Source: Thermoanaerobacterales bacterium UBA4877
GTDB taxonomy: Bacteria > Bacillota > Thermoanaerobacteria > Thermoanaerobacterales > UBA4877
Length of the DNA stretch: 28,616 nucleotides
Assembly: GCA_002399345.1 (NCBI GenBank)
Contig: DHDL01000014.1
Coordinates: forward strand, 118,623-147,238
Direction of reading: 5' to 3'
In this document: one piece after another, positions 1 to 8,256 of the stretch
Layout: every line of letters begins with the position of its first letter
Numbering within the stretch: position 1 is the first letter of the stretch
Position numbers and translations under genes: made by a program
The notes under the pieces: generated by a model
What the model was told of the DNA's origin: nothing
The model's input: only the letters and a program-made list of their open reading frames with translations
Databases searched by the model: none

Positions 1-155
1 TTTCCTTCCACTTCTTTTAAGTTTTCCCTATTGTTTACTTTAAGCTTTATGTATTTCCCCATGTAGTACTTCAATACCAATTTTATTATAGGTGTCCTTA
101 TAAATGATGGCAGTTTGGAAAAAATAAATAGTAAATTATGAATATAAGTTGGCAT
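1..155 (-). CDS. N-terminal fragment of a leftward gene, possibly a PlsC-like acyltransferase
   Basis: On the complement an ATG at 155-153 opens a frame that runs off the window edge, giving 51 codons without a stop. A purine-rich GGGGGA lies about 6 bases upstream of this ATG, a normal ribosome binding site. The peptide is basic and partly hydrophobic, and ends with KVNNRENLKEVEG. That ending resembles the stretch just before the catalytic NHxxxxD motif in lysophospholipid acyltransferases, but the motif itself would lie outside the window. The gene is divergent from the germination operon. That it is coding is likely; the product is a weak guess from a short N-terminus. Confidence 0.5.
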   Translation of the reverse strand, partial: MPTYIHNLLFIFSKLPSFIRTPIIKLVLKYYMGKYIKLKVNNRENLKEVEG

Positions 156-245
156 TGTATTTCCCCCATTCTGGATATATTTTACCATACTTTATTGCTA
201 ATTTGCCATATCTTTTGGCGGCTTTACTAATTATTATGAGTGTCC

Positions 246-275
246 TGAATAAATAATAATAAAATATGCCATATT
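246..275 (+). promoter_or_regulatory. Candidate sigmaG (forespore) promoter of the germination operon
   Basis: TGAATA at 246-251 and CATATT at 270-275 are separated by 18 bases. This fits the sigmaG pattern (GNATA, 17-18 bases, CAT followed by an AT-rich tail). Expected transcription start is about 282, ahead of the ribosome binding site GGAGG at 306-310. GerA-type operons are known to be sigmaG-dependent in Bacillus subtilis, which supports the reading. Confidence 0.6.
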
Positions 276-318
276 GAAGATAATAAATAAGATACGAAAT
301 TAATCGGAGGATGCGTGT

Positions 319-1881
319 ATGTCTCTTTTTAACAAATTATTTAGCAATAAAGACAATGGTAATAAACAAGATAAAAAGCAGCAGGAGCAAAAATTAAAGA
401 TAGATAAATCGGTTGACAAAAATATTGATAATGTAAAATCCACTTTAAATGGAAATTTTGACGTCATAACACGAAAGGTTTCGTTGGGCGGGAAAACCGA
501 TCAATATGTGGTTTTGGCTTATCTAGACGGTATGGTGGATAAGACTGTGTTAAACCAGAGTATTCTAAGGCCGATAGTTTTAAAACCGGTGGATGATGAA
601 AAGTTTCGCAAGGTAGGTCCCCTACAATATGTGGAAGAATTTATGATAACAGCCAATGATGTTAGCGAAGTGGATAAATTTTCTGACTGCATCGACGATA
701 TCTTTAACGGATGTACGATAGTATTTGTAGACGGTTGTGATAAGGCTCTTGTGTGTGATACAAAGGGCTGGAAAGAACGGAGTATAGATGAACCCGGCAA
801 TGAGGCCATAGCAATGGGCCCTCATATGGGTTTTAATGAGACGCTGCTTACCAACGTGACCATGATAAGAAGGTACATAAGGGACCCTAATTTACATTTT
901 GAACCTATGACTATCGGCAGATCTGGTAAAACCGATGTTGTTATAGCCTTTATCGACGGTATAGCAGATGACAATATTGTAAATGAGGTAAAAAAGAGAA
1001 TACAACAGATAGACATAGACGCTGTTATTGATTCCAGTTATATAGCAGAATTAATAAGTGATGCTCCTTTGTCTCCTTTTGCAACCTTACAGTCTACAGA
1101 GCGTCCGGATAAGGTTGTTGCGAATATTTTAGAAGGAAAGGTAGCAATATTTGTCGACAGTACCCCGGTGGTGCTTGTGGCCCCGTTTCTTTTTTGGGAG
1201 TTTATACAGTCACCCGACGATTACTATGAGAACAGTATAATATCCAGCGGAGTAAGGGTACTTAGAGTGCTCTCTCTCTTTATTGCCGTATTCCTGCCGG
1301 GGTTTTATATATCTATTGTCTCATTTAATCAAGAGATGATACCAACGAGATTTATATTGAGCCTTATGAGCGGACGATTGTTTGTACCTTTTTCTCCCTT
1401 TGCGGAGGTGTTTTTAATGATGGTGCTCATTGAAATCCTTAGAGAGGCTGGTATACACTTTCCCGGTACCATCGGCCAGACTATAAGTATTGTCGGGGCA
1501 CTGGCTGTTGGACAGTCTGCCGTCAGTGCCGGCTTAGTAAGCCCATTTGTAGTGATCATAATTTCAGTTACGACACTGGCCTCCTATGCGGTCCCATCTT
1601 ATACTGCATCCTACATGATGAGGTTTTTGCCGTATCCTGTGTTAATAGTCAGTGCACTTTTGGGTATATACGGTTTTGCGTGGTGCATGGTGGCATTACT
1701 TATTCATATAGCCTCACTACGGTCGTTTGGAATACCGTATCTGACCCCCGTGGCCCCTTTCAGGCTTATAGACAACAAGGATACTCTTCTGCGTATGCCC
1801 AGATGGCTGATGAAATACCGCCCCAGTTTTATAAATGCTGAAAATAAAAAGAGAATGGCTACAAAGAAGAAAGGAGAATGA
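319..1881 (+). CDS. gerAA: Spore germination receptor subunit A (GerA/GerKA family)
   Basis: 520 aa, the usual size for the A subunit of nutrient germinant receptors, which sit in the spore inner membrane. The first ~290 residues form a charged soluble region; the later part has hydrophobic segments around residues 310-340, 355-375, 385-420 and 430-465, followed by a basic cytoplasmic tail ending in KKRMATKKK. GGAGG at 306-310 is 8 bases before the chosen ATG. It is the first gene of an A-B-C operon; the next start lies 4 bases after its stop. Family membership is sure; the germinant recognised and the exact paralogue name cannot be read from sequence. Confidence 0.93.
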   Translation: MSLFNKLFSNKDNGNKQDKKQQEQKLKIDKSVDKNIDNVKSTLNGNFDVITRKVSLGGKTDQYVVLAYLDGMVDKTVLNQSILRPIVLKPVDDEKFRKVGPLQYVEEFMITANDVSEVDKFSDCIDDIFNGCTIVFVDGCDKALVCDTKGWKERSIDEPGNEAIAMGPHMGFNETLLTNVTMIRRYIRDPNLHFEPMTIGRSGKTDVVIAFIDGIADDNIVNEVKKRIQQIDIDAVIDSSYIAELISDAPLSPFATLQSTERPDKVVANILEGKVAIFVDSTPVVLVAPFLFWEFIQSPDDYYENSIISSGVRVLRVLSLFIAVFLPGFYISIVSFNQEMIPTRFILSLMSGRLFVPFSPFAEVFLMMVLIEILREAGIHFPGTIGQTISIVGALAVGQSAVSAGLVSPFVVIIISVTTLASYAVPSYTASYMMRFLPYPVLIVSALLGIYGFAWCMVALLIHIASLRSFGIPYLTPVAPFRLIDNKDTLLRMPRWLMKYRPSFINAENKKRMATKKKGE

Positions 1882-1885
1882 CATA

Positions 1886-2995
1886 ATGGATAAGAAAAAC
1901 GGGACGGAAAAACCATGCCTGAGTCACCATCAATATGCGTGCCTCATCATAAATACATTGGTAAGCATTTCGGCTTTTATGATCCCGTCTCCCACGGTAT
2001 ATACAAGCAAACAGTATGGCGCGCTGTCAGTACTGATAGGGCTTGTCCAGGTCATTGTAATAGGTTATCTTGTGGTGAAACTGGGGCTTATGTATCCGGA
2101 CAAGACCGTTATTGAATACAGTCAGGATATACTTGGCAAGGTTGCAGGGAAAATTGTAGGCTTGATATTCCTTTTAACATTTTTTAGTGTAAATGTTTTG
2201 GCCTTGCGTCAGTTTACATTACCGTTTCAGGCTTTTGTTTCGGTTGATATTCCCTATACTGTTATTCTTATTATGACGATGATATTGGTTGTATATGTCT
2301 TGGCAAAGGGACTTAAAACGTTAAGTATATGCAGTGAGTTGATCATAAATTTTTTGGCCATTTTTTTCATACTCCTGATGATACTGCCGATGAGAAACTT
2401 GGATTGGATTAATATCAAGCCTTTGGTGCCCCATGACTGGGGGATGACGATTAAAGGCTCCTTTCTGAGTGCTTCATTTTTGGCCGAAGATATCATAGGT
2501 TTGATGCTCATACCCTATGTAAAGGATAAAAAAAAGATTATGAAGAGCAACCAGCTGGCTGTACTTATAAGCGGGTTATGCATAAGTGGTGTTACCGCTG
2601 TTGAGATACTCACAATGGGCTATGAAAGGGTGGACTCGACTATATTTTCCACATTTATGCTTTTGCGGGAGGCTCAGTTTTCGCAAACACTGGAACGGCT
2701 GGAGTCCGTAGCGATAGCCATGTGGGGAGGTCTGGTTTTTATTAAATTAAGCTTGTATATGTTTATATTAGCGGAGGGCTTTAGAGAATGGCTGGGGCTT
2801 AAGGATAATAAGAAAATAGGATTTATTCTGGCGCCGATTATTGTAATTTGTTCTATGATCCCCCAAAATATAACCCAGGTGGTGAGATTTCCCAACCATG
2901 TATGGGTGTCGTATGTCTATCCGATCGTGCTTTTTGCATTGCCGATTCTGCTTCTTTTAATAAGTGTTATAAAAAAGCGGGGTGAAAAGAATTGA
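1886..2995 (+). CDS. gerAB: Spore germination receptor subunit B (GerB/GerKB family, APC-type transporter)
   Basis: 369 aa integral membrane protein with about ten hydrophobic segments, of the amino acid/polyamine transporter type that forms the B subunit of germinant receptors. The frame stays open upstream to 1835, but the ATG at 1886 is preceded by AAGGAG at 1871-1876 with 9 bases spacing, and a start there avoids a long overlap with the A subunit. The stretch SAFMIPSPTVYTSKQYG near the N-terminus is typical of the family's first transmembrane region. Its stop codon overlaps the TTG start of the C subunit, which implies translational coupling. Confidence 0.92.
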   Translation: MDKKNGTEKPCLSHHQYACLIINTLVSISAFMIPSPTVYTSKQYGALSVLIGLVQVIVIGYLVVKLGLMYPDKTVIEYSQDILGKVAGKIVGLIFLLTFFSVNVLALRQFTLPFQAFVSVDIPYTVILIMTMILVVYVLAKGLKTLSICSELIINFLAIFFILLMILPMRNLDWINIKPLVPHDWGMTIKGSFLSASFLAEDIIGLMLIPYVKDKKKIMKSNQLAVLISGLCISGVTAVEILTMGYERVDSTIFSTFMLLREAQFSQTLERLESVAIAMWGGLVFIKLSLYMFILAEGFREWLGLKDNKKIGFILAPIIVICSMIPQNITQVVRFPNHVWVSYVYPIVLFALPILLLLISVIKKRGEKN

Positions 2996-4131
2996 GGAAG
3001 GTATTAGCGATTATCCTTGTTCTGGCAACATTGCTTTTCAGCGGTTGCTCAATGCCTATAGAAAATTATAACTTAGTTCTTATGTTCGGTATTGATAAGG
3101 ATGAAAAGACCGGAGGATACGAGGTGACCTTACAGATGCCAAAAATGGGATCGGGAGGGGAGCAGGAAGGGACTTCCATAGGTAATGAAACATTTACCGT
3201 ATTCGGGGTGGGAAAAACTTTGGAACAGGCTGTTAAAGATGCATATGTAAAGGCATCCGGGATTCCATTTTTGCAGCATATACAGGTTGTCATTATAGGT
3301 GAGGACGTCGGCAAAGAAGGAATTGCGGAGATGGTCGATCTTTTCAAGAGGGATCCCAAATACACACTTACCCCGTGGCTTTTTACCACAAAAGGCAGAG
3401 CGGAAGAAATACTGAATGCAGAATTGGAATATGATACATTGCCTTCCTTTTCCATTGTACATACGGTTACGGATGTTTCTAAATTTAACCCCAAATTTTA
3501 TGCAATACAGTTTAATAAGTTTTTAGAGAATATAGAGGTACTACCCCATGGAGCGCTTATGGGGCGTATAAATTTGATAAAAGAAAATGGTAAAAATATC
3601 CTTGAAATATCCGGTGCAAGTATATATAAGGACGGAAAGCTGATAGGTATGCTGGATGATCTAGATATCATAGGATATAATTGGCTGAGGGACAGATATA
3701 AAAGTGTCGATGTGAGTTTTCCTTATAAAGACATGCATGTAAATATTAGTATAGATTCCGGCCGTACCAGAGTACGGCCGGTCATACGGGGAAATAAACT
3801 TATTTACAGGATTGATGTAAAAGCCTCGGGCAGCATTGAGCATATATCATCTCACCCTGATCTTGAGAATGATACGTCCTTACTAAATGAATTAAACATA
3901 GTGACCGGTAAAAAAATAAAAAGTTATATAAATGTTACCGTGAAAAAGGCACAGGATCAGAGGATAGATTATCTGGGTTTTGAAAAAGTTTTGGAGCACA
4001 CCTATCCTGAGCTTTGGGAACAGACAAAGGATGACTGGGATAATATATTCCCGAATATTCAAGTAGAGATTCATACGAATATATCTATTAAAAATACAGG
4101 TTGGATTTTGGACAATCCTGAAATATATTAA
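2992..4131 (+). CDS. gerAC: Spore germination receptor lipoprotein subunit C (GerC family)
   Basis: 379 aa. It begins with a TTG at 2992 that overlaps the TGA of the B subunit (2993-2995). The N-terminus has a basic start, a hydrophobic core and a lipobox FSGC, with the lipidated cysteine at residue 19, so the mature protein is anchored to the outer face of the inner spore membrane. The soluble remainder is a typical GerAC-type domain; FGIDKDEKTGGYEVTLQMP near the start and TYPELWEQTKDDWDNIFP near the end are family-like. It is the last gene of the operon. I see no strong hairpin terminator directly after it. Confidence 0.92.
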   Translation: MRKVLAIILVLATLLFSGCSMPIENYNLVLMFGIDKDEKTGGYEVTLQMPKMGSGGEQEGTSIGNETFTVFGVGKTLEQAVKDAYVKASGIPFLQHIQVVIIGEDVGKEGIAEMVDLFKRDPKYTLTPWLFTTKGRAEEILNAELEYDTLPSFSIVHTVTDVSKFNPKFYAIQFNKFLENIEVLPHGALMGRINLIKENGKNILEISGASIYKDGKLIGMLDDLDIIGYNWLRDRYKSVDVSFPYKDMHVNISIDSGRTRVRPVIRGNKLIYRIDVKASGSIEHISSHPDLENDTSLLNELNIVTGKKIKSYINVTVKKAQDQRIDYLGFEKVLEHTYPELWEQTKDDWDNIFPNIQVEIHTNISIKNTGWILDNPEIY

Positions 4132-4165
4132 TAGGTTTTGCGCCTTCTGTTATAGTCAATTTATG

Positions 4166-4195
4166 GCATAAACAAGTACGTTTCGCACATATAAA
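4166..4195 (+). promoter_or_regulatory. Weak candidate sporulation-type promoter
   Basis: GCATA at 4166-4170 and CATATAAA from 4188 are separated by 17 bases, resembling sigmaG or sigmaE promoters. It lies 36-65 bases before the ATG of the two-P-loop ATPase. The match is short and the region is AT-rich, so this is only a suggestion. Confidence 0.3.
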
Positions 4196-4230
4196 TAAGA
4201 TGATAAGATTTTAGATCAGGAGGTAAATAT

Positions 4231-5283
4231 ATGATAAAAAATGTTTTTCCGGGCGGTAATACTGCATATGGTTTTTACTCCTTTTATGATTATGTTATAG
4301 AACCTGATGCAACAAGGATTTTTATATTAAAGGGAGGGCCGGGTGTAGGAAAATCAACTTTTATGAAAAAGATTGGTGAGGAACTTACCAGCAGAGGTTT
4401 TAACCTGGAGTATCATCATTGTTCCAGCGACAATGATTCTATAGATGGCCTTGTTGTTCCGGCTGTAAAGGTGGCTATTATAGACGGCACGTCGCCGCAT
4501 ATAGTGGATCCTAAAAACCCGGGTGCTGTGGACGAGATTGTACCTTTGGGAGACTTTTGGGATGAGAAGGGTTTGATAGATAAAAAGAATGATATAATCG
4601 TAACAAATAAAGAGATAGGTAGGATGTTCAATAAAGCCTATTCATATTTGTCGGCGCTCAATAATGTGGTTAATGATTTTGTCAATATTAATGATGGCCT
4701 TATGGATTTCAGGAAGGTGGACAGGATTGCGGCCGAATTGACGGGCCGCATCACAGGACAACTTGACAGGCAGGGCCAGGCCAGGCATTTATTTGCGAGC
4801 GCTTTTACACCGAATGGTATTGTGGATTACCTGGAGTCCGTTGTGGGTACGATGAATGATATCTTCGTGATAAAGGGTGAAAGGGGTACGGGTAGAAGTA
4901 CATTGCTAAAGAGGATTGCAGACTGTGCTCTCATGCGAGGATATTATATAGAGGTATACCATGATCATCTTGACCCAAAGAGGTATGCACATTTGATAAT
5001 CCCGGATATGGACATTGCTTTTACCACAAGTGAGAAGTTTGAAAATCGGGCGAGCGCCGTATATGATCTCGATGAGTGTATGGAAAAAGGGCGGTATGGC
5101 GAAAAGGCGGAGGATGAGATTATAATGGACATTCTTGGGAAAAAAGCCGTGAAGTATATTTCTGAGGCTAAGAAAAATCATGATCGTATGGAGAATTTAT
5201 ATATCCCCAACATGGACTTTGATAAGATCAATGAGATAAGGGAAAAGACATTAAACAGGATTTTAAAATACGCCGGAGTTTAA
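4231..5283 (+). CDS. Two-P-loop ATPase of unknown function (PRK06851-like)
   Basis: 350 aa soluble protein built of two nucleotide-binding halves. The first has a perfect Walker A, GGPGVGKST at residues 35-43. The second has GERGTGRST at residues 216-224, where the invariant lysine of the P-loop is an arginine. This layout matches an uncharacterised family common in spore-forming Firmicutes; no biochemical role is known to me. AGGAGGT lies just before the ATG. A hairpin terminator follows directly (5285-5311), so it is probably transcribed alone. The location behind the gerA operon and a possible sporulation-type promoter hint at a spore-related role, which is inference. Confidence 0.75.
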   Translation: MIKNVFPGGNTAYGFYSFYDYVIEPDATRIFILKGGPGVGKSTFMKKIGEELTSRGFNLEYHHCSSDNDSIDGLVVPAVKVAIIDGTSPHIVDPKNPGAVDEIVPLGDFWDEKGLIDKKNDIIVTNKEIGRMFNKAYSYLSALNNVVNDFVNINDGLMDFRKVDRIAAELTGRITGQLDRQGQARHLFASAFTPNGIVDYLESVVGTMNDIFVIKGERGTGRSTLLKRIADCALMRGYYIEVYHDHLDPKRYAHLIIPDMDIAFTTSEKFENRASAVYDLDECMEKGRYGEKAEDEIIMDILGKKAVKYISEAKKNHDRMENLYIPNMDFDKINEIREKTLNRILKYAGV

Positions 5284-5284
5284 C

Positions 5285-5311
5285 AGAGGTGAGAACTTCA
5301 CCTCTTTTTTT
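5285..5311 (+). terminator. Rho-independent terminator after the two-P-loop ATPase
   Basis: AGAGGTGA (5285-5292) pairs perfectly with TCACCTCT (5298-5305), followed by a run of T to 5311. Confidence 0.85.
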
Positions 5312-5318
5312 CACGGCA

Positions 5319-5327
5319 TGGTATAAT
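5319..5327 (+). promoter_or_regulatory. Extended -10 promoter for the dipeptidase gene
   Basis: TGGTATAAT at 5319-5327 is a perfect -10 hexamer with an extended TG. The -35 region falls inside the preceding terminator and is poor. Transcription would start around 5334, downstream of the ATG at 5329. That rules against 5329 as the start codon and for the TTG at 5362. Confidence 0.55.
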
Positions 5328-5361
5328 TATGTTATCTTATTTAAAGCGGGAGGGAGTTACA

Positions 5362-6291
5362 TTGTATATTGATTTTCACTGCGATACCTTGATGGACGTA
5401 ACAGATGGAAGGCGGGGACTGGCCGGACATGGTGCGGGAAATATCGATCTGCCCAGGCTGAAAGAGGCGGGTGCCTTGATGCAGGTTTTTGCATGCTTTG
5501 TAGAGGATAGATATGCATATAAAGAGGCGGCAAACAGGACGCTGGCTATGATAGACAGCTTTTATAATGAAGCTTGCGGGAGTGAGGGACAGCTGATACC
5601 GGTGGATAGCTATAACGGCCTTACCGATGTTAAATCCAGTGACGGGGTGGGCGGCATGCTTTCTATAGAAGGTGGCGAGTCTTTGGAGGGCAGTCTATAC
5701 ATGCTGAGGGATTTTTACAGGCTGGGTGTGAGAGCGCTTACACTTACATGGAGCAGGAGGAATGAATTGGGCGACGGTATTGGTGAGGATTCGGGAAGCG
5801 GTCTTACTGGTTTTGGCAAGAGCGTGGTAAAAGAGATGAATCGTTTGGGTATGATCGTAGATGTATCTCATCTTAATGAAGATGGGTTTTGGGATATTGT
5901 CAATGTCTGCAATGATCCGGTGATAGCATCACATTCGGATTGCAAGGCGCTCTGTTCTCACAAGCGAAACCTTACTGATGAGCAAATAAAAGTCATTGCG
6001 GATACGGGGGGCGTCATAGGCATCAATTTCGCAAGTAGTTTTTTAAATAGCGGCCAGGCCGGCAAGCAGGACATAATTAAGCATATTGACCATATAGCCG
6101 ATTTGGTTGGTATTGATTACGTCGGTTTCGGTTCGGATTTTGACGGATGTAATCTGCCCGGTGATATTCATGGAGCCGAGGACATGCCCGACATTTTGCA
6201 GCTTCTGCGCAATAATGGTTACAGCCAGGAGGATGTTGACAAGATATCATATAAAAACTGGGAAAGGGTTATAAAGAAAGTCCTTGGATAA
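5362..6291 (+). CDS. Membrane dipeptidase, peptidase family M19
   Basis: 309 aa zinc dipeptidase of the renal dipeptidase family, which cleaves dipeptides. From the chosen start the metal ligands are visible in family order: H6 and D8 in DFHCDT, E103 in IEGGES, H170 in DVSHLN and H191 in ASHSD; D259 lies in the GSDFDG motif. An ATG at 5329 is in frame, but it has no ribosome binding site and would sit upstream of the expected transcription start. TTG at 5362 has GGGAGGG just before it. No secretion signal is visible, so the enzyme is probably cytoplasmic despite the family name. Flanking terminators make it a single-gene unit. Confidence 0.88.
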   Translation: MYIDFHCDTLMDVTDGRRGLAGHGAGNIDLPRLKEAGALMQVFACFVEDRYAYKEAANRTLAMIDSFYNEACGSEGQLIPVDSYNGLTDVKSSDGVGGMLSIEGGESLEGSLYMLRDFYRLGVRALTLTWSRRNELGDGIGEDSGSGLTGFGKSVVKEMNRLGMIVDVSHLNEDGFWDIVNVCNDPVIASHSDCKALCSHKRNLTDEQIKVIADTGGVIGINFASSFLNSGQAGKQDIIKHIDHIADLVGIDYVGFGSDFDGCNLPGDIHGAEDMPDILQLLRNNGYSQEDVDKISYKNWERVIKKVLG

Positions 6292-6305
6292 TAACCAAGG
6301 ACTTT
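6277..6305 (+). terminator. Strong hairpin overlapping the dipeptidase stop codon
   Basis: AAAGTCCTTGG (6277-6287) pairs with CCAAGGACTTT (6295-6305) around a 7-base loop. The stem includes the last codons and stop of the gene. Only a short T run follows, so termination may be partial. Bases 6306-6512 hold no gene I can support. Confidence 0.6.
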
Positions 6306-6512
6306 CAAAATTTATATTAAAGGGGGAGTCAAATCTCTTGACCACAATATATTATAAACGTATCACCTGGGTTTATCAAGTATGCTCCCTTTAGCCTTAT
6401 TATATGTGTGGAAGTTTTCAGCGTTACAAGTTTGGATATGCCATGCTTTTTTTAATATAGAATCAAGATGATTAATAGTATATAATATTAGGAATAGCAG
6501 GTGGTGTTGCAC

Positions 6513-6794
6513 ATGGAACAAAATGGAAAACAAATCAAAAAATACATTTCTGCTGAAGACGTAAATAGGTTTTGCTATTGTCCGTATCAATATTATTACA
6601 GTTTGACAGTAAAAAAAATACCGAAGGGAACTAAAAAGATTTCCAAAAGATTCAAGAAGGGGAGAAAGTATCATAGGGCATATGACAGAGGGCTGAAGAT
6701 GCAAGGCATCCTCAGGGACGCGGCCGGTCTTTTCGCCGCTGCGGTTATTTTATGGATAGGGTGGAGAATATGGTTATTGCTGTCGTCATCTTAA
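6513..6794 (+). CDS. N-terminal part of a membrane-anchored Cas4-like (RecB-type) nuclease; split gene
   Basis: 93 aa. ATG at 6513 has AGGTGG 8 bases upstream, better than the in-frame GTGs at 6501 and 6504. Residues 11-29 (YISAEDVNRFCYCPYQYYY) match the N-terminus of Cas4/Dna2-like nucleases, with C21 or C23 as the first iron-sulfur ligand. H54 in GRKYHRAYD fits RecB motif I. From A70 the protein is hydrophobic (AAGLFAAAVILWIGW) and then stops. The remaining nuclease motifs lie in the overlapping downstream frame (6770-7297), which is -1 relative to this one. Either a single gene is broken by a frameshift in about 6740-6790, or two proteins pair through their membrane segments. Confidence 0.6.
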   Translation: MEQNGKQIKKYISAEDVNRFCYCPYQYYYSLTVKKIPKGTKKISKRFKKGRKYHRAYDRGLKMQGILRDAAGLFAAAVILWIGWRIWLLLSSS

Positions 6795-7297
6795 TAATAG
6801 GCCTGGCCTTTATCCTGTCGCAAAATGAGACAACCCCGGTAATAAAAGAAGTAAAAAGGACGGTAGGTATTAAGGGATACAGGTCTGTATACAGTGACTC
6901 TACGGGCGGGGGTAAAACCCTGCATTCCACTGATTTGATGATTTCAGGCAAACCCGATTATATCTTTAAAAGACATGATGATTTAATACCGGTCGAGCTA
7001 AAATCCACTAAGGTAAGTGAACCGCTGGAGAAAGATATAATGCAGCTTGTTATATATTTTCTTCTTATTGAAGATAATTACGGAATACGTCCAGAAAAAG
7101 GAAGGCTGGTATATGCCAATAAGGCCTATGAAATTAATAATAATTATTACTTAAGAGAAAAAGCACTTAATATCATTAAACAGATGGGGAATATTAAAGA
7201 TGGGAACTTGGGGAGGTACCATGTGTATAGATCAGGGTGCCGCACCTGCCTTTACAAGGACATCTGTCAATATAATAATAGGAGAAATGTGTTATGA
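6770..7297 (+). CDS. C-terminal part of a membrane-anchored Cas4-like (RecB-type) nuclease; split gene
   Basis: 175 aa from ATG 6770, which has GGTGG about 5 bases upstream; another in-frame ATG at 6752 has no ribosome binding site. It starts with a membrane segment (VIAVVILIIGLAFILS). It then carries the RecB nuclease core: D in GKPDY, E and K in PVELKS, and QLVIY as the QxxxY motif. C157, C160 and C166 match the C-x2-C-x5-C iron-sulfur signature of Cas4. The N-terminal cysteine and motif I histidine are in the preceding frame. There is no cas1, cas2 or repeat array here, so a CRISPR role is not indicated. The stop overlaps the ATG of the deacetylase (ATGA at 7294-7297). Confidence 0.7.
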   Translation: MVIAVVILIIGLAFILSQNETTPVIKEVKRTVGIKGYRSVYSDSTGGGKTLHSTDLMISGKPDYIFKRHDDLIPVELKSTKVSEPLEKDIMQLVIYFLLIEDNYGIRPEKGRLVYANKAYEINNNYYLREKALNIIKQMGNIKDGNLGRYHVYRSGCRTCLYKDICQYNNRRNVL

Positions 7298-8184
7298 AAA
7301 AGAAATTACTGATTACCTTATTGGTAATGCTTTTGATCTTAAGTGGCTGCAGTAATGTTAACAGGCCGGGAAAACAAGCAAAAGGTTCTGAAAGTAAGAA
7401 GATCGTACAGTCGGGTTTAAATAACGAAGATAAGGATTCCAAAGAGACAGTGGATAAAAAATCGTCTCCCAATAAGACAGCACCTTCTCAGAAAAATATG
7501 TCGGAGAAACCCATAGGCTGGGGCATGGTACGGGATAGTGAGCATAAGACACCGGAGATACCAAAGGAAACCAAGGAATTGATAGATAAATACGGAGCAA
7601 TTTTTACGGGCGATGAGTCTTCCAAAGTGATTTATTTTACATTCGACGAGGGTTATGAGAATGGTTACACGCCTGTTATATTAGATACTTTAAAGGAAAA
7701 GAATGTTAAAGCCGCTTTCTTTGTGACCGGGTCATATATAAAGCAGCATCCGGACTATGTAAAGCGGATGGTACGTGAAGGACATATAGTGGGTAATCAT
7801 ACCATGACGCACCCCAGTCTTCCTACAATAACGAATGAAAAAATAAAGCTTGAGCTGGAAGGCGTTGATGAGCTAATGATGAAGGAAACTGGTAAAAAAA
7901 CAAAATATCTCCGTCCTCCTAAGGGAGATTATACAAAGAGGACTTTAAAGTCTACAAAAGAGATGGGATATACGACGGTATTCTGGAGCCTGGCATTTAG
8001 GGATTGGCAGCCTCTCCCGGGGGGGTCAACGGAAAGCTATGATACCGTAATGGCAAATATCCACCCCGGCGCAGTGGTACTACTGCATGCCGAATCAAAA
8101 GATGATACCGAGGCTCTTCCGAAGATGATCGATGCCATAAGAGCGCAGGGATATGAATTTAAAAGTTTGGACAGCATCAGATAG
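7294..8184 (+). CDS. pdaA: Polysaccharide deacetylase lipoprotein, PdaA-like
   Basis: 296 aa. The N-terminus has a signal with lipobox LSGC, lipid cysteine at residue 19, then a low-complexity linker. The NodB-type deacetylase domain follows: TFDEGYENGYTP with catalytic D118, GNHTMTHPS with metal ligands H169 and H173, RPPKGDY, FWSLAFRDW and LLHAES. The combination fits PdaA, which deacetylates N-acetylmuramic acid on the way to muramic delta-lactam of spore cortex. B. subtilis PdaA has a signal sequence but is not known to me as a lipoprotein, so the anchor is a variant. The start overlaps the upstream Cas4-like stop, so the two are co-translated. Confidence 0.85.
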   Translation: MKKKLLITLLVMLLILSGCSNVNRPGKQAKGSESKKIVQSGLNNEDKDSKETVDKKSSPNKTAPSQKNMSEKPIGWGMVRDSEHKTPEIPKETKELIDKYGAIFTGDESSKVIYFTFDEGYENGYTPVILDTLKEKNVKAAFFVTGSYIKQHPDYVKRMVREGHIVGNHTMTHPSLPTITNEKIKLELEGVDELMMKETGKKTKYLRPPKGDYTKRTLKSTKEMGYTTVFWSLAFRDWQPLPGGSTESYDTVMANIHPGAVVLLHAESKDDTEALPKMIDAIRAQGYEFKSLDSIR

Positions 8185-8202
8185 GTTAAGGAAAATATTC
8201 TT

Positions 8203-8220
8203 GGCAGACTGTAGTCTGCC
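8203..8220 (+). promoter_or_regulatory. Perfect 8-2-8 palindrome upstream of the ArsR gene; candidate operator or weak terminator
   Basis: GGCAGACT (8203-8210), GT, AGTCTGCC (8213-8220). An outer AATATT on each side (8195-8200, 8225-8230) extends the symmetry imperfectly. No T run follows, so it is a poor terminator. It lies between a TTGGCA (8201-8206) and an AT-rich TATTAT (8227-8232), the place expected for an ArsR autoregulatory operator, although the 20-base spacing is long. Confidence 0.45.
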
Positions 8221-8256
8221 GAGCAATATTATGATATAAGGAGGGGAATCGAAAAT

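Noticed and set aside
6363..6704. Leftward 113-codon open frame over the region before and within the Cas4-like gene
   Set aside because: No start signal and no recognisable protein; it overlaps the better supported plus-strand gene.
6513..7297. CRISPR-Cas locus suggested by the Cas4-like protein
   Set aside because: No repeat array and no other cas gene in the window; Cas4-like proteins occur alone in many genomes.
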